Source: Nosema muscidifuracis (lineage: Eukaryota; Microsporidia; Nosematidae). From it: a stretch of 64,000 nt of DNA. Shown one piece after another: positions 26,518 through 38,384 of the stretch (the first letter of the stretch is position 1; every line of letters starts with the position of its first letter). The DNA lies in contig JAIOKI010000024.1 in the NCBI GenBank assembly GCA_028335825.1, positions 1-64,000 of the forward strand, in the 5' to 3' direction. A program made the position numbers and the translations under genes. The notes beneath the pieces are model-generated. The model had not been told where the DNA came from. It did no database searches and worked only from the letters and a program-made list of their open reading frames with translations.

Positions 26518-26865
26518 ATGTATTCTTTCATAATGATTCTCTTAGTATCAAGTATCTTTACAAGACAATCAGATATGTGTAATATAAATAAATCTCATGA
26601 TTGTTGTAAAGATAAATATGATGATAAATGCTGTATAGATGTGTGTAAAGAAAGATTAGAACATAAAAATTCAGACTCAATGTTTAGTTGTGATAATGAC
26701 AAGCCATGTTGCAGTCAAAATATGTGTAATGAAGGGGTAAAGAATACTTGTACTAAAGAAGATTATGAAAATATAGTAGACGAAGTAGATCTTATTGCAA
26801 GAGAAGTATGTAGATTATCAGTCAGGATTTCTAAAATAGCTTTAAGGATAGAGAAATGCAAATAA
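26518..26865 (+). CDS. Small cysteine-rich secreted protein
   Basis: This 115-residue frame starts with a hydrophobic stretch (MYSFIMILLVSSIF) that fits a signal peptide. The remainder carries 13 cysteines, including three CC pairs (HDCCKD, DKCCID, KPCCSQ), and ends in a short helical region with two more cysteines. That density suggests a disulphide-bonded extracellular protein, for example in the spore wall or released to the host. It is not an obvious member of family B: the CMIQ and CKCN blocks are absent and there is no C-terminal membrane span. A CCCC run lies about 40 bases before the ATG, farther than usual. No family is recognised. Confidence 0.75.
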   Translation: MYSFIMILLVSSIFTRQSDMCNINKSHDCCKDKYDDKCCIDVCKERLEHKNSDSMFSCDNDKPCCSQNMCNEGVKNTCTKEDYENIVDEVDLIAREVCRLSVRISKIALRIEKCK

Positions 26866-28211
26866 AATGTGTTTATTAAAATTTTAACAATTACATATTT
26901 TTAGGATCAAAATATTAAATTATATATTGTTTGTTCACATATTATAATTGTTATAAAATATTATAGTTAAGTGAAATGTAAACATTAAGATAATATTATT
27001 TAGACTATAATAAAAACAAATAAATATTCAAATAGTTTTATTGATATTAATCCTGATAAAACTAATTATTACTATCTATTAATATATTTTAAATATAAAT
27101 GAATCTAATGATTTGATTAATTAGTTTACCTTCAAACTGTATTCTAGCTGAATATGACATTTTTATATTAAATTTAATTTGTTGAAAATTCTATTCTTTA
27201 ACTAAAAAGTGCGAATATATTTATAATTTAAATAATATAATATTTTCTTAATATATATAGTATACAGGAAATAGTTATATTATTGACTTTAAATTATTGT
27301 CTACATATAAAAAACATAATTAAGAAAATATTGTTGGTGATATAATTTAAAAAATATTATAATTAAAATTGTGCCATACATCTCAAATTGAATTATTTTT
27401 TTAAAAATTTTATCCCTGAATATTTATTTAACATGTAAAAAATTTCTTACGAATCAGAAGAAAATATGAATATTGTATAACTAGACATATAGAGATATTT
27501 GAAGGTAATGTTCAGAAAAAAAATCTGATTAATATAATTTATATTTATGATAATTTTTTAAAATCATGTCTTTTCTACCACATAGTATAATTTTATCTAA
27601 TAAATAAATATTGTGAAAAAAAGATTTTGTCTAGAGATATGTATATTGAAGTTGTAAAAAATATAAAAACAGTAGTGTCTAGAAGTTTATTTATATTGTT
27701 CTGTAATCGGACTTTTTATTCAATAGCTTTTGGATGATCTTGATAAAGCATTTTAGAATGTCAGCTTAAAAAATCATGAGTCATAAATATATCGACTACT
27801 TTTAAGTGTTCAAGTGAGAAAAGTATTGTTACATTATCTTTGAAAACCCCAAACAAAAGTAAGTAATTTTTATATAATTTTCTAAAGTTTTTTTAGTTGC
27901 CTTTGTTTATTTGATCTTTCATCACGGGGTTCAATTTTATTTTCATTGTATACGATGAGTAAAATTTTTTTTATCACTACACTAATTTACAATATAATTA
28001 TTACTTCGTAATATTCTCTAAATATCTAATAATTATCAGAAATTATCATATGATATATATAATCATTTCTGATTTATTTTAATTAGCTACAAATATTTTA
28101 TTTTCTATTGTGTTCTTAATTTTCAATTAAACAAACTAATATATTAATTTTTTATGTTTTAATATACATTCTTATGTAATTGTTAAATTCTAAGATAAAT
28201 TAAAAATCTAA
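26866..28211. other. Gene-free stretch
   Basis: A+T-rich sequence between a plus-strand and a minus-strand gene, which converge on it. No open frame or RNA gene is recognised. Confidence 0.5.
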
Positions 28212-29033
28212 TTAAACTTCAGTATCTAATTCACCTTGTTTAGTATCTTTTTTAGAATTTTTTCTAAACAGTCTGAAAACTATAAATCCAAAGAGAAAAA
28301 TAACCAATGTGAAAACACAAATTCCAGTATAAGATATTAATTCTGTATTATTATCCTGTGAAATATAATCACCACTTGATCTAGGTAATCTTATTATACC
28401 CTGTAAATCTTCAAAAGTCACATTAAATTTATGAAATCCCACCATATCTTCAATTTCTCTAATTTGATTATTGAAATTAGGATTTACACATTCTTCTATT
28501 ATTACTGGAGTAAATCTCATATCTAAACATTTTTCATTATCACCGCATTTATCTTTCAACTCATAAGTAGCACATTGAAGTCTTCTTAAATCCATCATGG
28601 TATTTTGACATAAATCATATATAAGCTCTTGTATTTTTTCTTTCAGATTATTGGGTGCATTCTCATCATCGATATCATACATAAGACCATCTATTATTTT
28701 AATATTAAACATTTCACATGGTAAATGCTTTTTAGAATTTAATAGGTTATCTAGATCTACATCATGACATGTACTATCAAAATTTAGAAATTTTATAGAA
28801 TAATCAGTACAAATCGGATTACATTCACACATTTGTTTTTTTAATTGAACTATACAATGTGAAAAATTATCGAGACCTTTTTTAATTTCAGGAGTATATT
28901 CTAATATTTCATCTTTAAGTGTACTACATAGGTTTCTGTAGCCTTCCATTTTTTCAGATATCAATTTATTAAATTCAAAATTGTTCTTAACCCTATATTT
29001 ATAATTATCAATAGAATCTAAAGCATCACTCAT
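28212..29033 (-). CDS. Family B cysteine-rich membrane protein
   Basis: This is a 273-residue member of the family found also at 34766, 37428 and 40072. The start is well supported: a CCC lies a few bases upstream (29039-29041 on the plus strand as GGG). The family pattern is visible: a lysine-rich N-terminus, IVQLKKQMCECNPIC, then a CHDVDLDNLL block, PCEMFNIKI, NAPNNLKEKI, LQCATYELKDKCGDNEKC and a CVNPNFNNQIREIED block. A single strong membrane span lies near residues 230-255, followed by a basic tail (FRLFRKNSKK) and an acidic end. There is no N-terminal signal peptide. It is on the opposite strand and about 5.7 kb from its three relatives. Function unknown. Confidence 0.83.
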   Translation of the reverse strand: MSDALDSIDNYKYRVKNNFEFNKLISEKMEGYRNLCSTLKDEILEYTPEIKKGLDNFSHCIVQLKKQMCECNPICTDYSIKFLNFDSTCHDVDLDNLLNSKKHLPCEMFNIKIIDGLMYDIDDENAPNNLKEKIQELIYDLCQNTMMDLRRLQCATYELKDKCGDNEKCLDMRFTPVIIEECVNPNFNNQIREIEDMVGFHKFNVTFEDLQGIIRLPRSSGDYISQDNNTELISYTGICVFTLVIFLFGFIVFRLFRKNSKKDTKQGELDTEV

Positions 29034-32000
29034 TTAAAGGGATAAAAATCCAAGTTTTATATTTACTAATTAATTAATTAAATGATAAATTAATTATTGA
29101 AAAAAATTTAAATAGTTGTATATAGAATATTTTAATTTGAAATATTTAATTATAATATTTCTTATGTAATATATAAAAATGTATTAATTTGATTTTTAAC
29201 AAATATTTTAATATAAATTTAATAAAATACAATTTATATTCTAACTAAAGATCAAATAATAATCAAGTATTTTATTAATCTAAAATTTTTTTTAATTAAT
29301 TTTTTAAAAATAAATATTAGTGATAAATTAAAACTGAGGTTTTTATGAGAAAAATATAAAAAGTTCAAATTTCAAACATAATAGTAAATAAATAATTTTC
29401 TATAGGATATTCTCATAGAAAAAAAATAAGACTCATATTTCATTTTATCAGTATATTTTCTACTTCTCAAATAATACATTGAGCACAACAATAAAATCTA
29501 ATATTTAGATTATGTTTAAATCATATGAGACAATTCTTTGAACTTGTCATCGATTATCTTTTTTTTATTGTACTTTTTGCTTGAACGTTTTATATAATAA
29601 ATAATTCATATTTTTTAATTATCCTTAGACTGAATCATGAAAATATCTCAAGTTCTATAATTCCAAATATCACAGCTCTAATCATAAATTGACAACGTTA
29701 TATTTATTTAAATCGTCATCCCATCGCCTGATTTTTACATTTTTGTATTACATGTGTCTCTACTTATGTAAAGTTCATAAACTAAGTCTTCATAATAATT
29801 AATTTATTTACATTTTTGAATTGACTCTTAGATAGAACCGATAATGAATTCTTCATAGATATAAATATAAGCTGTTTTGTAATCTCAGATATTTTAAATT
29901 ATATGTGACTTTCCACTACTTTTTATTCTTTATAAATAAATATTGTATAACAAGCCAATTTTTTTATTAAAAGTAAAGTATTCTTTTTTTGATAAAAATA
30001 TCCGAAACAATTGTCATTATTCTAATCTCATATTAATTTACATCGAATATAAGAATATGTTAATTACAAAATGACACTTAAATAAATTTTCTACATATTA
30101 ATAATATAATATCTAAATCATACAGAGATAATTATTAAGATCTATAATTAGTTGGTCTAAGAGAAAAAACTTTAAAAAATATAAATACCTATCCTTCTGA
30201 AATAAAAAAATGAATCTTTTATAACGAAACAAAATAAATCAATTAGTTGAGAATAAAAGTTTTTGTAAATTTTCTAATAATATTACAATAAAATATTTTG
30301 AATATTTTATTAACATTAATTTAAAGCAGAGTCATGACTATAAGATATTTTACATAATTCTTTTAAAAAATAACTAAAAAGATGTTATTAATATTTTTAA
30401 AAGAATTTAAGGACTGCCATAATATCAAATAATTCAAATGATAAGTAATACTATTTATAATTTAATTCTTTCTAAATATATCTTGTATCATCAATTTCAT
30501 GACTTTTCGAAAGTAAAATAATAAATTTATTCAATTAAAAAAAGATCAAATTAATTTCTTTTTTACAGTTTGTATTACAATAATATATAATTACTTAACA
30601 CTTGAATGAAATTAAGAAAACACGTAATGATTACGTAAATATTTGATATGATATTTCCTTGTAATTTTAATGAAATTAGAAGAAGAAATTTAATTCTCAT
30701 AATCTATCAATAACAGAAATATTTGTCTCAATGGTAAATTTTTTTAACTCTCATTAAATATTATTACAATTATCTTTAATAGTTCCTATTTTATTCAATA
30801 CATGACGCAATACATCATAATTTTTATCATATTCTAAAATAATCTTTATACAATCACAAATCTTAATAATAACAAATAATAAGTCTGAAAATCAATGAAG
30901 TAATCTTTAAGTTTAGAGTTTGAATTTAATCCGAAAATTAAATTAGATATGAAACTAACGTAAAATAATTTATTTGATGAAATTATAAAAAAGACAGTTT
31001 ATTTTATTATTTTAAATAATTATTTAATAATTTTATTTCGAAAATAGTTCTTAACGAATATATTTATCATACGACTAAGAGACTGAGAATTATCACTAAA
31101 ACAGTAGTATTACGAGATTAACTAGATTTATCATAATAAAATAATTTTGTTAAATCTAAGGAATGTTACATAATACTTCAATATGAAGTAATATCTATAA
31201 TAGATATCTTTCTTATCTAACAAAAAAACTTTATTATAAATTTAATGAGATGCTGAAGAAAGAAATTATACATAAGTTTTCTATAAAATTTAGAATTTAG
31301 TAAAATTATGAAATAAATCGTTTTTAATTTACTTAAAATATTCTTCAAATTTATTAACCGATAGATTTATTTAAGTATGTTGATAAACTAAAAATAATTA
31401 AGTATTTACAAATTTGAAGATGATGCTTAATAACACTTTAATAAAATCTAAATATGAGAAATACAACATTAATAATCAAATAAAAGTAGATGAATACAGA
31501 AATATTCAGTGATTTTGTGTTTGAGACTAAAAATATCGTGAAAACATTGATTACATTATATAATATCATAAAAGATATATGTCATAATTTTATCAGAAAG
31601 AAAATTAATATAGATTTACTATAATTATATGTAGAAATAATTGATAAATAAAATATTGTAATTTCTAGGTTAAATTTATTACCTATCAAAATATAAATCT
31701 TTTATTATTTTTAAAGCAACATTGGACAATTTAAATTAGTCTGATCTAATGAATGATATGTGTTTTTGTGCAAATTAAAAAGCTTTTAGTTGGAAACAAT
31801 TTGTAATTTTCAAGTTTAAATGTTTTAACAAAGTCATTTGATTCAAAATTCATTTTTGTACAAAAATTGCTTTATTTATTAAAGTTTATTCCAATCAGAA
31901 TAAATCAACAGATTCCTGATTAATTATTAGTTTTAAGTAGTGTATCAATAAAATTCTACTTGGTACGACAATAAGATTTAATTCAATAATAAAGGATGCA

Positions 32001-34765
32001 ATATTTCAAAGATAAAAAATTATTATTATTTTGAAATATTTTTACAGATTTTATGTGTATTGTATTTTTTATAAGGTAACTTAAGTTATCTGAAGCTTTC
32101 AATAAAATAAAGAGTTTTCATACATCAATATTAATAGAAGACTCAAAATATACATAATTTTACAAATACAACATATTCAAACATTTGCATAAATAAGATA
32201 GATTATTCTTTATGTTTTCAAAAACAAGATTTCATATTATTATCAAATTATTTATCTATCAATTTATAATTATTAACATACATTCTAGATGATATGTAAT
32301 ATCAACATCTTATTTTTGACTGCATCACCCATAAGATATTCCAGAAAAATTAAACAATTAATTCATATTCAATAAATTTATTTTATAGCATCATAAAAAT
32401 AATATATTTGATATTTTTATGTTTCGAAAAATTAAAACTATTTTACGCTAGTAATTAGAATATTCTATCAATGATCTGATTATTGATAATATCAAAAACT
32501 AACACATATTTATTGATTCATAAATTTCTCTGATGCAATAAGAGTATCTCTAGTACTGTGATAATACCTGTAGATTGTGTATTATGAAAAGTTTAAAATA
32601 TACACTATTTTGATTTTATAGTAAAGTAAAACTTGATAAAATCCAATGATGAAACTAGAATTTTAAATAATTCTTTTTTTAACTCTATTCAAGATCAGTA
32701 ATTTTAATGAGCAAGTTCTTTTTTTAAATATTAGCTAGACAGTTTATTACTAGATTTTTAAAATTTTATCTTATTTGTGCTAGTTAATTTTTCCTTTAGT
32801 TATCTTTGCTTACAAATTTGAAAAGATGTTTTGTATTAGGTAAAAATTCAAGACCTTAGAATTTGGATATTGAGATGAAACATATTTTGTGATTGATAAA
32901 TAAGATATTTTAAAATAATTCAGTGTGATATATAAAAAACTACAAAATTTGAAAGTTATGATTCTACGAATAAATAATTAAATTATTTAAAGTATTTTAT
33001 ACAATTGTTTCATTTGATATATTAAAAAATATTAATGTTAATCTATTAATAAAAAATTTTTTTTTTGTCATTACATCGACACTAAGAGTCAATAATCATA
33101 AATTTTATAATAATTTTTTCTTCTCTTCAGGGGGTTTATATATATTTAAAATTTTTATTCAATACAATTATGTCTTTTTTATGACTAAGAAATTGTTTCT
33201 AATCTTATCTTACCTTGTAAAAAATCTTATATTAAGATAAGTATTAAATTGATTTGATGACGTATTATATTAAAACACTTTCATCAAAACGTAAGTAATT
33301 CTCACAATATTATTTATTTATATAACTATTTTCTTTATTTAATAGTAGGTGAATAAAATTAAATTACTTCCAAACCTTACCATAGAGGTCTTTTAAAGTT
33401 TTTAATAATATATTTGTATGATGATTTATATATACATAACCTTTTTTAAAAATATTAATGATAAATTATATTTGAAAAGCACAATCTAGCAATTTGTCAA
33501 ATAGTTATGAATTAGAATATAATTATTCTGTATCTATATATCATTTTATAACAGTCAAAATATTATTGATATTAGTGTATTTATTTGAAAGTTCAATTAT
33601 ATTTAGATATTATAAATAATTTTACACGCTTTATTTTACCCATATTATAAAGAAGATAATGATTCAATTTTTGGATGGATAAATTATCATATTAGCCCAA
33701 CATTGTAATATTATCTCTTTTGTAGATGTAAAATATACTTTCAACTTAATTTTAATAGAACTGAATAATAATCTTGTGTAATTAATATTTAAGAGAAAAT
33801 ATTGAAAATACGAATTAATTATAAATTTAATAAAAGTTATTAAACTTAAAGATATAACAAAGTAATTAATAGTTCTATATTATTATGGCTGTAAAAATAC
33901 ATATTTCTACATGTTATGAAATAAAAAGAAGTATATTTGACGATAATAAATTATTTAATATAATTTGCTTAACAATTTATGTATTATTATAGAATTCTAT
34001 AACTAATATAGATATTGAGAATTTAAACAGACTAACTGATTAATTTTTTTTTGTGAAAATAGTTTTTTAAACAAGAATATATAGAGCAAGACTGAGAAAT
34101 ACTTATGTATGACTTTAATAAAATGAGAATGTTTTTTGTTTGCTAATTGAGCAGAATCAATGACTAAGTGATTTGAGTTAATCTTCATGTAATATAAAGA
34201 ATTTTGAATAACAACAGAATTAATATAATAAAACTAAGCAATGCTCAATGTGAAAAATCTAATTCAATTGTTAGTAAAAGTAAAGAAACAATTTGAAAAA
34301 TTAATTTATTACTGAGTGCTTGTAAATAGTTATGTAATTAAATATTATATATTAAAACTTCTTTTCTAAGATTTATGATGTTTGACTTACTTGTATATAA
34401 TAGCCTTATTACAATAATATAAGTTAGATATACATATAAATAGTAATTAAATTTTAAATAAATAAGATCAATAATTTAATTTATAATTTATGTATTCTTT
34501 CATAAAACACATCTAATAAGAAAATTAAATATTCAAGTTTTTAATTTAGAATCGAAAATTATAAATATTAAACTTATAAAGATAAGAAATTTTCAGAATT
34601 TGTAATTATTAAATTAATATTAATATATTTTCATTAATCAAAAATTTATATTAAAATCAAAACAAAATTGCTTTTAATAGGTATTAGTGAGTAATAATGT
34701 AGTGTATTTTTTATCTGATTAATTAAATTATTTTATATTAATAAAAAGAAACTGATTTTATCAGA
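29034..34765. other. Long gene-free stretch
   Basis: About 5.7 kb separates two divergent family B genes and holds no convincing gene. From 29400 to 30000 the plus strand is pyrimidine-rich. The frame at 34003-34188 (minus) has no start signal and is probably chance. No element could be recognised, though decayed mobile DNA is likely given the neighbours. Confidence 0.45.
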
Positions 34766-35641
34766 ATGAAAAAAGAAAAATGTAAAAAAACAGAAGTATG
34801 CTGGTCAAACATTAGTCATGAATTTAAAGAATGGAGAACTGAACTTTTAAACCATTCGCAAGATATATGTGGAAAAATATCTGAAACTGAGATCGAAGAA
34901 AACACAGATGTTGCAAAGTTGCTTAAAGAATTTCCAAAGTGTATGATACAATTTACTAGAGAAATGTGCAAATGTAATCAAAAGTGTGTTGTAGATTCTT
35001 TTAAAGATGTTTATTTTGATCATGTATGTCATAATATAAAATCTAACAATCTTTTCTTATTGAAAAATCATGTCTATTGTGATAACTATGATATGAGAAT
35101 TTCTGACGGTGAGATGATTTATTACAAAAATTTTCATTCTAATAGCACCTTAGGTGATAGAATTGAAGAAGCAATAATGAATCTTTGTGATGATAATCAA
35201 GAATATTACGATAAATTGCAATGTGCCATGTATGAACTTAAAGAAGAATGTAAAGAGGATCCTGTTTGTTTTGGAAGATTCTTAAAACAAACATTTATTG
35301 GAGGTTGTAAAAATCCTTACTTTGAAAATCAAATTAATGATGTTAAAAAATCTGTCGGGCTTGATAAAATAGCTTTAAATTTAGAACATTCTAAACAAGA
35401 TAATGATTATATAAGAAATGTTAGATCAATAAAAGACAACAATGAATTGTTATATAATAAAGAGCAGTCTATATCTATGCATGATTATGAATATGATGAA
35501 AATTCAACTATCATTTTTTATGGGTGCTTAATAGGAATAACTATGTTCTCTGCTTTAGGTTATCTTACTTATAAGCTATTTAAAAAAAGATCTTCTAAAA
35601 TTCAAACTATTTCAGATCAAATGCCTGCAGAAAAAGTATAA
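34766..35641 (+). CDS. Family B cysteine-rich membrane protein
   Basis: The 291-residue product shows the family pattern at its clearest: EFKEWR near the N-terminus, CMIQFTREMCKCNQKCV with three more cysteines nearby, DHVCHN, NNLFLLKNHVYCDNYDMRIS, LGDRIEEAI, LQCAMYELKEECKEDPVC and a GGCKNPYFENQINDV block, followed by a charged linker. One membrane span lies near residues 250-272, then a basic tail (LFKKRSSK). There is no signal peptide despite 17 or so cysteines, so the topology is open. It is the closest intact relative of the decayed copy at 13.9-14.6 kb and heads a row of three same-strand copies. No C-run precedes the ATG. Function unknown. Confidence 0.83.
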   Translation: MKKEKCKKTEVCWSNISHEFKEWRTELLNHSQDICGKISETEIEENTDVAKLLKEFPKCMIQFTREMCKCNQKCVVDSFKDVYFDHVCHNIKSNNLFLLKNHVYCDNYDMRISDGEMIYYKNFHSNSTLGDRIEEAIMNLCDDNQEYYDKLQCAMYELKEECKEDPVCFGRFLKQTFIGGCKNPYFENQINDVKKSVGLDKIALNLEHSKQDNDYIRNVRSIKDNNELLYNKEQSISMHDYEYDENSTIIFYGCLIGITMFSALGYLTYKLFKKRSSKIQTISDQMPAEKV

Positions 35642-37427
35642 TTAAAATTATTAATTAAGTTTTTATTTTAATAGCTCATGTTTATTTTCTGATATTTATT
35701 TACCATATGGATAAATTTAATTGTTAATTAAATAGTAGTAATTTAATAAATACTTATTAAAATCATTGTAAAATTTATATGAAAAAATAGTTTTTACATA
35801 TTTGTAAATTTTGTTCAATATCATCACTATCAAATATTTAGTTTTTATCTCTCCAAAATATGCTCTTTTCAAGTTAATCATAATTAAATGAAATAAATAA
35901 ACAAATTAATTTATAATAAAAATATCCTTATCTTTCAAGACCAACTGTTTTAATTATTTAAATATCGTTATTTCATATGCTATAATTATAATTTATTTTT
36001 TGGTTAAAAATCTTTAAATATATTTAATTAGACTTTATAATTGAATAAAATTGATTTTCTTTTATTTATTAACATTTGAGAAATCAGAAATTGGAGTTTA
36101 ACGTTTTACATTAACTTTGATTGTAAAATTAAAATTATTTTTATATTGAAGAAAAATATGTCAATATAGTATGCTTAATTGATCAATTTTTGTTAATATC
36201 AAATTGTTCATAATTCTCAGAGCAATCCAAAATTTAACAAAACACTATTAATTTTTGATTTACTTTTGATTGTTTTATAATTTTTATTTTTACGATAATT
36301 TATAAGTACTACATTTGAACTACATAATAAATGAAATAAAAAAAAAAAGTAAATTATTTTTTAGTGTTGGGATCAAGTAACTTGGTAACGTCATGACTTA
36401 ATTATTCACCATTGTTACATTAAGAGGAACCCCTAAAATAAAATATTTTTTCTAGTAATCATTCTTCGTACAACATTTAGCAATAAAAATTATAAAATTA
36501 TCAATTTTTAAATACTTGATTTAACTACAAAATATTTAAGAAATGAATTTATAACTTAAAATATAAACTTTTTATTATTTATGGTATAAATAACCTTAAT
36601 AGAATAACTAATTTAATAATTTAGATCAGATATACATCGAATAAAATAGTCTGCACAGATATTGCTGATATTTTAAAATTAAATGATAACAAGATCAAGA
36701 AAATAATATAATGGTATCTTATACAGATGAATAGGTGAAAAATTGTAGTGAGCATTACAACTATCTTTTAGAAACATATACTAAAATAAAAACAAATAGA
36801 TTGTATAAAAATAATTGTTACATATTATAAATATTAATTGAATGTGAACATTTTTAATTATTACATCTAAATTGAATTTTTTATAAATAACCAATCAGCA
36901 AATTATATTATAATTTATGATAAAATAATGTAATTTAACATTTAAAATTGATAATATTTCAGAAACATTAAAAATTAGTTGTAAATAATATTTTACTTTT
37001 TTAATATACAAAATTCACGTAATTATATTTTTGCACAAAATACTGTATATAATTTTAAAATCCGATTAATTACATATAAAATGTAAAATAAATTTCTTTT
37101 ATTAATATTTTGATTTACATTCCTTAATATTTGTTGATAAAAATAATATCTTATGTAATATTATAAAATATATCTAGCATTTTGTTTATAATTGAATTAT
37201 CACTGAATAAAAATAAAAAACAATTTTATTGATATATAAATTTTAATTAATAACAATTTCAATATTGATAAATTAATATATATAAAATAATTGATTAATT
37301 TTAAATTATTTTGTTTATAGATGATTATTTGATTTAGTTCGAAAAAAATAAGTTTATCTTTTTTTATATTGGAACTACTAATTAATTTAATTTAAAAAAG
37401 AATAAATTCGAATCAGAATTATTAATT
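35642..37427. other. Spacer between family B genes
   Basis: No gene. It contains copy 2 of the dispersed repeat at 36368-36485. The rest is A+T-rich low-complexity sequence. Confidence 0.5.
36368..36485 (+). repeat. Dispersed repeat, copy 2 of 2
   Basis: This matches 21961-22075 in the same order: TTGGGATCA, then AGAGGAACCCCT, then an AATAAAATAT-T-rich segment with ATTCTTC and ending TACAACA. The central part between the GATCA and GGAACCCC boxes differs more. A weaker possible third copy begins at the AGAAACCCC near 55680. Confidence 0.5.
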
Positions 37428-38384
37428 ATGCAAAAAATTAAAGAAAATGAGGAAGAATTTATAAAATTTGAGAAATGGAGAAATGAACAATTAGATACTA
37501 CATCGATTGATTGTAAAATTCTTGATATCTATATTAACAAAACAGAAAATGCATCCACTTATGTTATTCAAAAAACACCAAAATGTCTAGTTCATTTTAC
37601 TCGTAAAATGTGTAAATGCAATCGTGATTGTATAGGAGAATCTTTTTATAATACGAAAATTGACTATGCGTGTAAAACTTATGACCTTGAAAATTTGTGG
37701 TTTGATACCAAGTATATTGATTGCTCTTTTCTTAATAGAAAAGTTCAAGAGGGAAAGTTTATGCTTTTTGATACATATAACAAATTATTAAAAACAATTG
37801 ACGATGCCAACAATGGTTTAATGAAATTATGTAATACAAACGAAGATTTTGAAAATTTGTTATGCAAGGCTTATGATTTAAGAGATGGATGTATAAATAT
37901 ACCTGATTGTATGGAATCTCTTTTAAAAAGAGTACCACATACTTTTTGTAAGAATAAAGAATATAAATTTGAAATTGAAGAAATTGAAAATATTTTAGGG
38001 ATAAATATTCAAATAAGCAGTGATGAAATTGAGGATACTCAAGAATCTCAAGAAGACTTAGAAAGTATTCAAATAGAAGCTTTTGATATTTCTAAATTAA
38101 TTTTTAAGCGAGATTTAAGTGCTATTGCTTTACCTGATATGAAAACAGTTACAAAATATAACAGGACTATCGATTCGGAATTTATAAGTAATAATTCCTC
38201 TAGTGTTGAGCACTTTAGATTTTATTCTATGATATCTGTATCAATAATCTCAACTTTTTTATTTTTTATATTAGTATTTTTAAGATACAAGGATAAAAAG
38301 AATAGTAAATTGTTAGCTCTATCTATAATAATGACAATGTCTTTATTATTTATTTCTCTTTATTCTGTTATAAGTATCGAATAA
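37428..38384 (+). CDS. Family B cysteine-rich membrane protein, two-span variant
   Basis: This 318-residue member keeps the core signature: EKWRNEQL near the N-terminus, then CLVHFTRKMCKCNRDC, a YACKTYDLENLW block, a DCSFLNRKV block and LCKAYDLRDGCINIPDC with CKNKEYKFEIEEIEN. It differs at the C-terminus: one hydrophobic stretch near residues 268-287 is followed by a short basic loop (YKDKKNSK) and a second hydrophobic stretch to the end (about 295-316). Its relatives end in a basic cytosolic-type tail instead. A longer acidic linker (EDTQESQEDLESIQIE) precedes the membrane part. No signal peptide and no C-run before the ATG. Function unknown. Confidence 0.82.
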   Translation: MQKIKENEEEFIKFEKWRNEQLDTTSIDCKILDIYINKTENASTYVIQKTPKCLVHFTRKMCKCNRDCIGESFYNTKIDYACKTYDLENLWFDTKYIDCSFLNRKVQEGKFMLFDTYNKLLKTIDDANNGLMKLCNTNEDFENLLCKAYDLRDGCINIPDCMESLLKRVPHTFCKNKEYKFEIEEIENILGINIQISSDEIEDTQESQEDLESIQIEAFDISKLIFKRDLSAIALPDMKTVTKYNRTIDSEFISNNSSSVEHFRFYSMISVSIISTFLFFILVFLRYKDKKNSKLLALSIIMTMSLLFISLYSVISIE

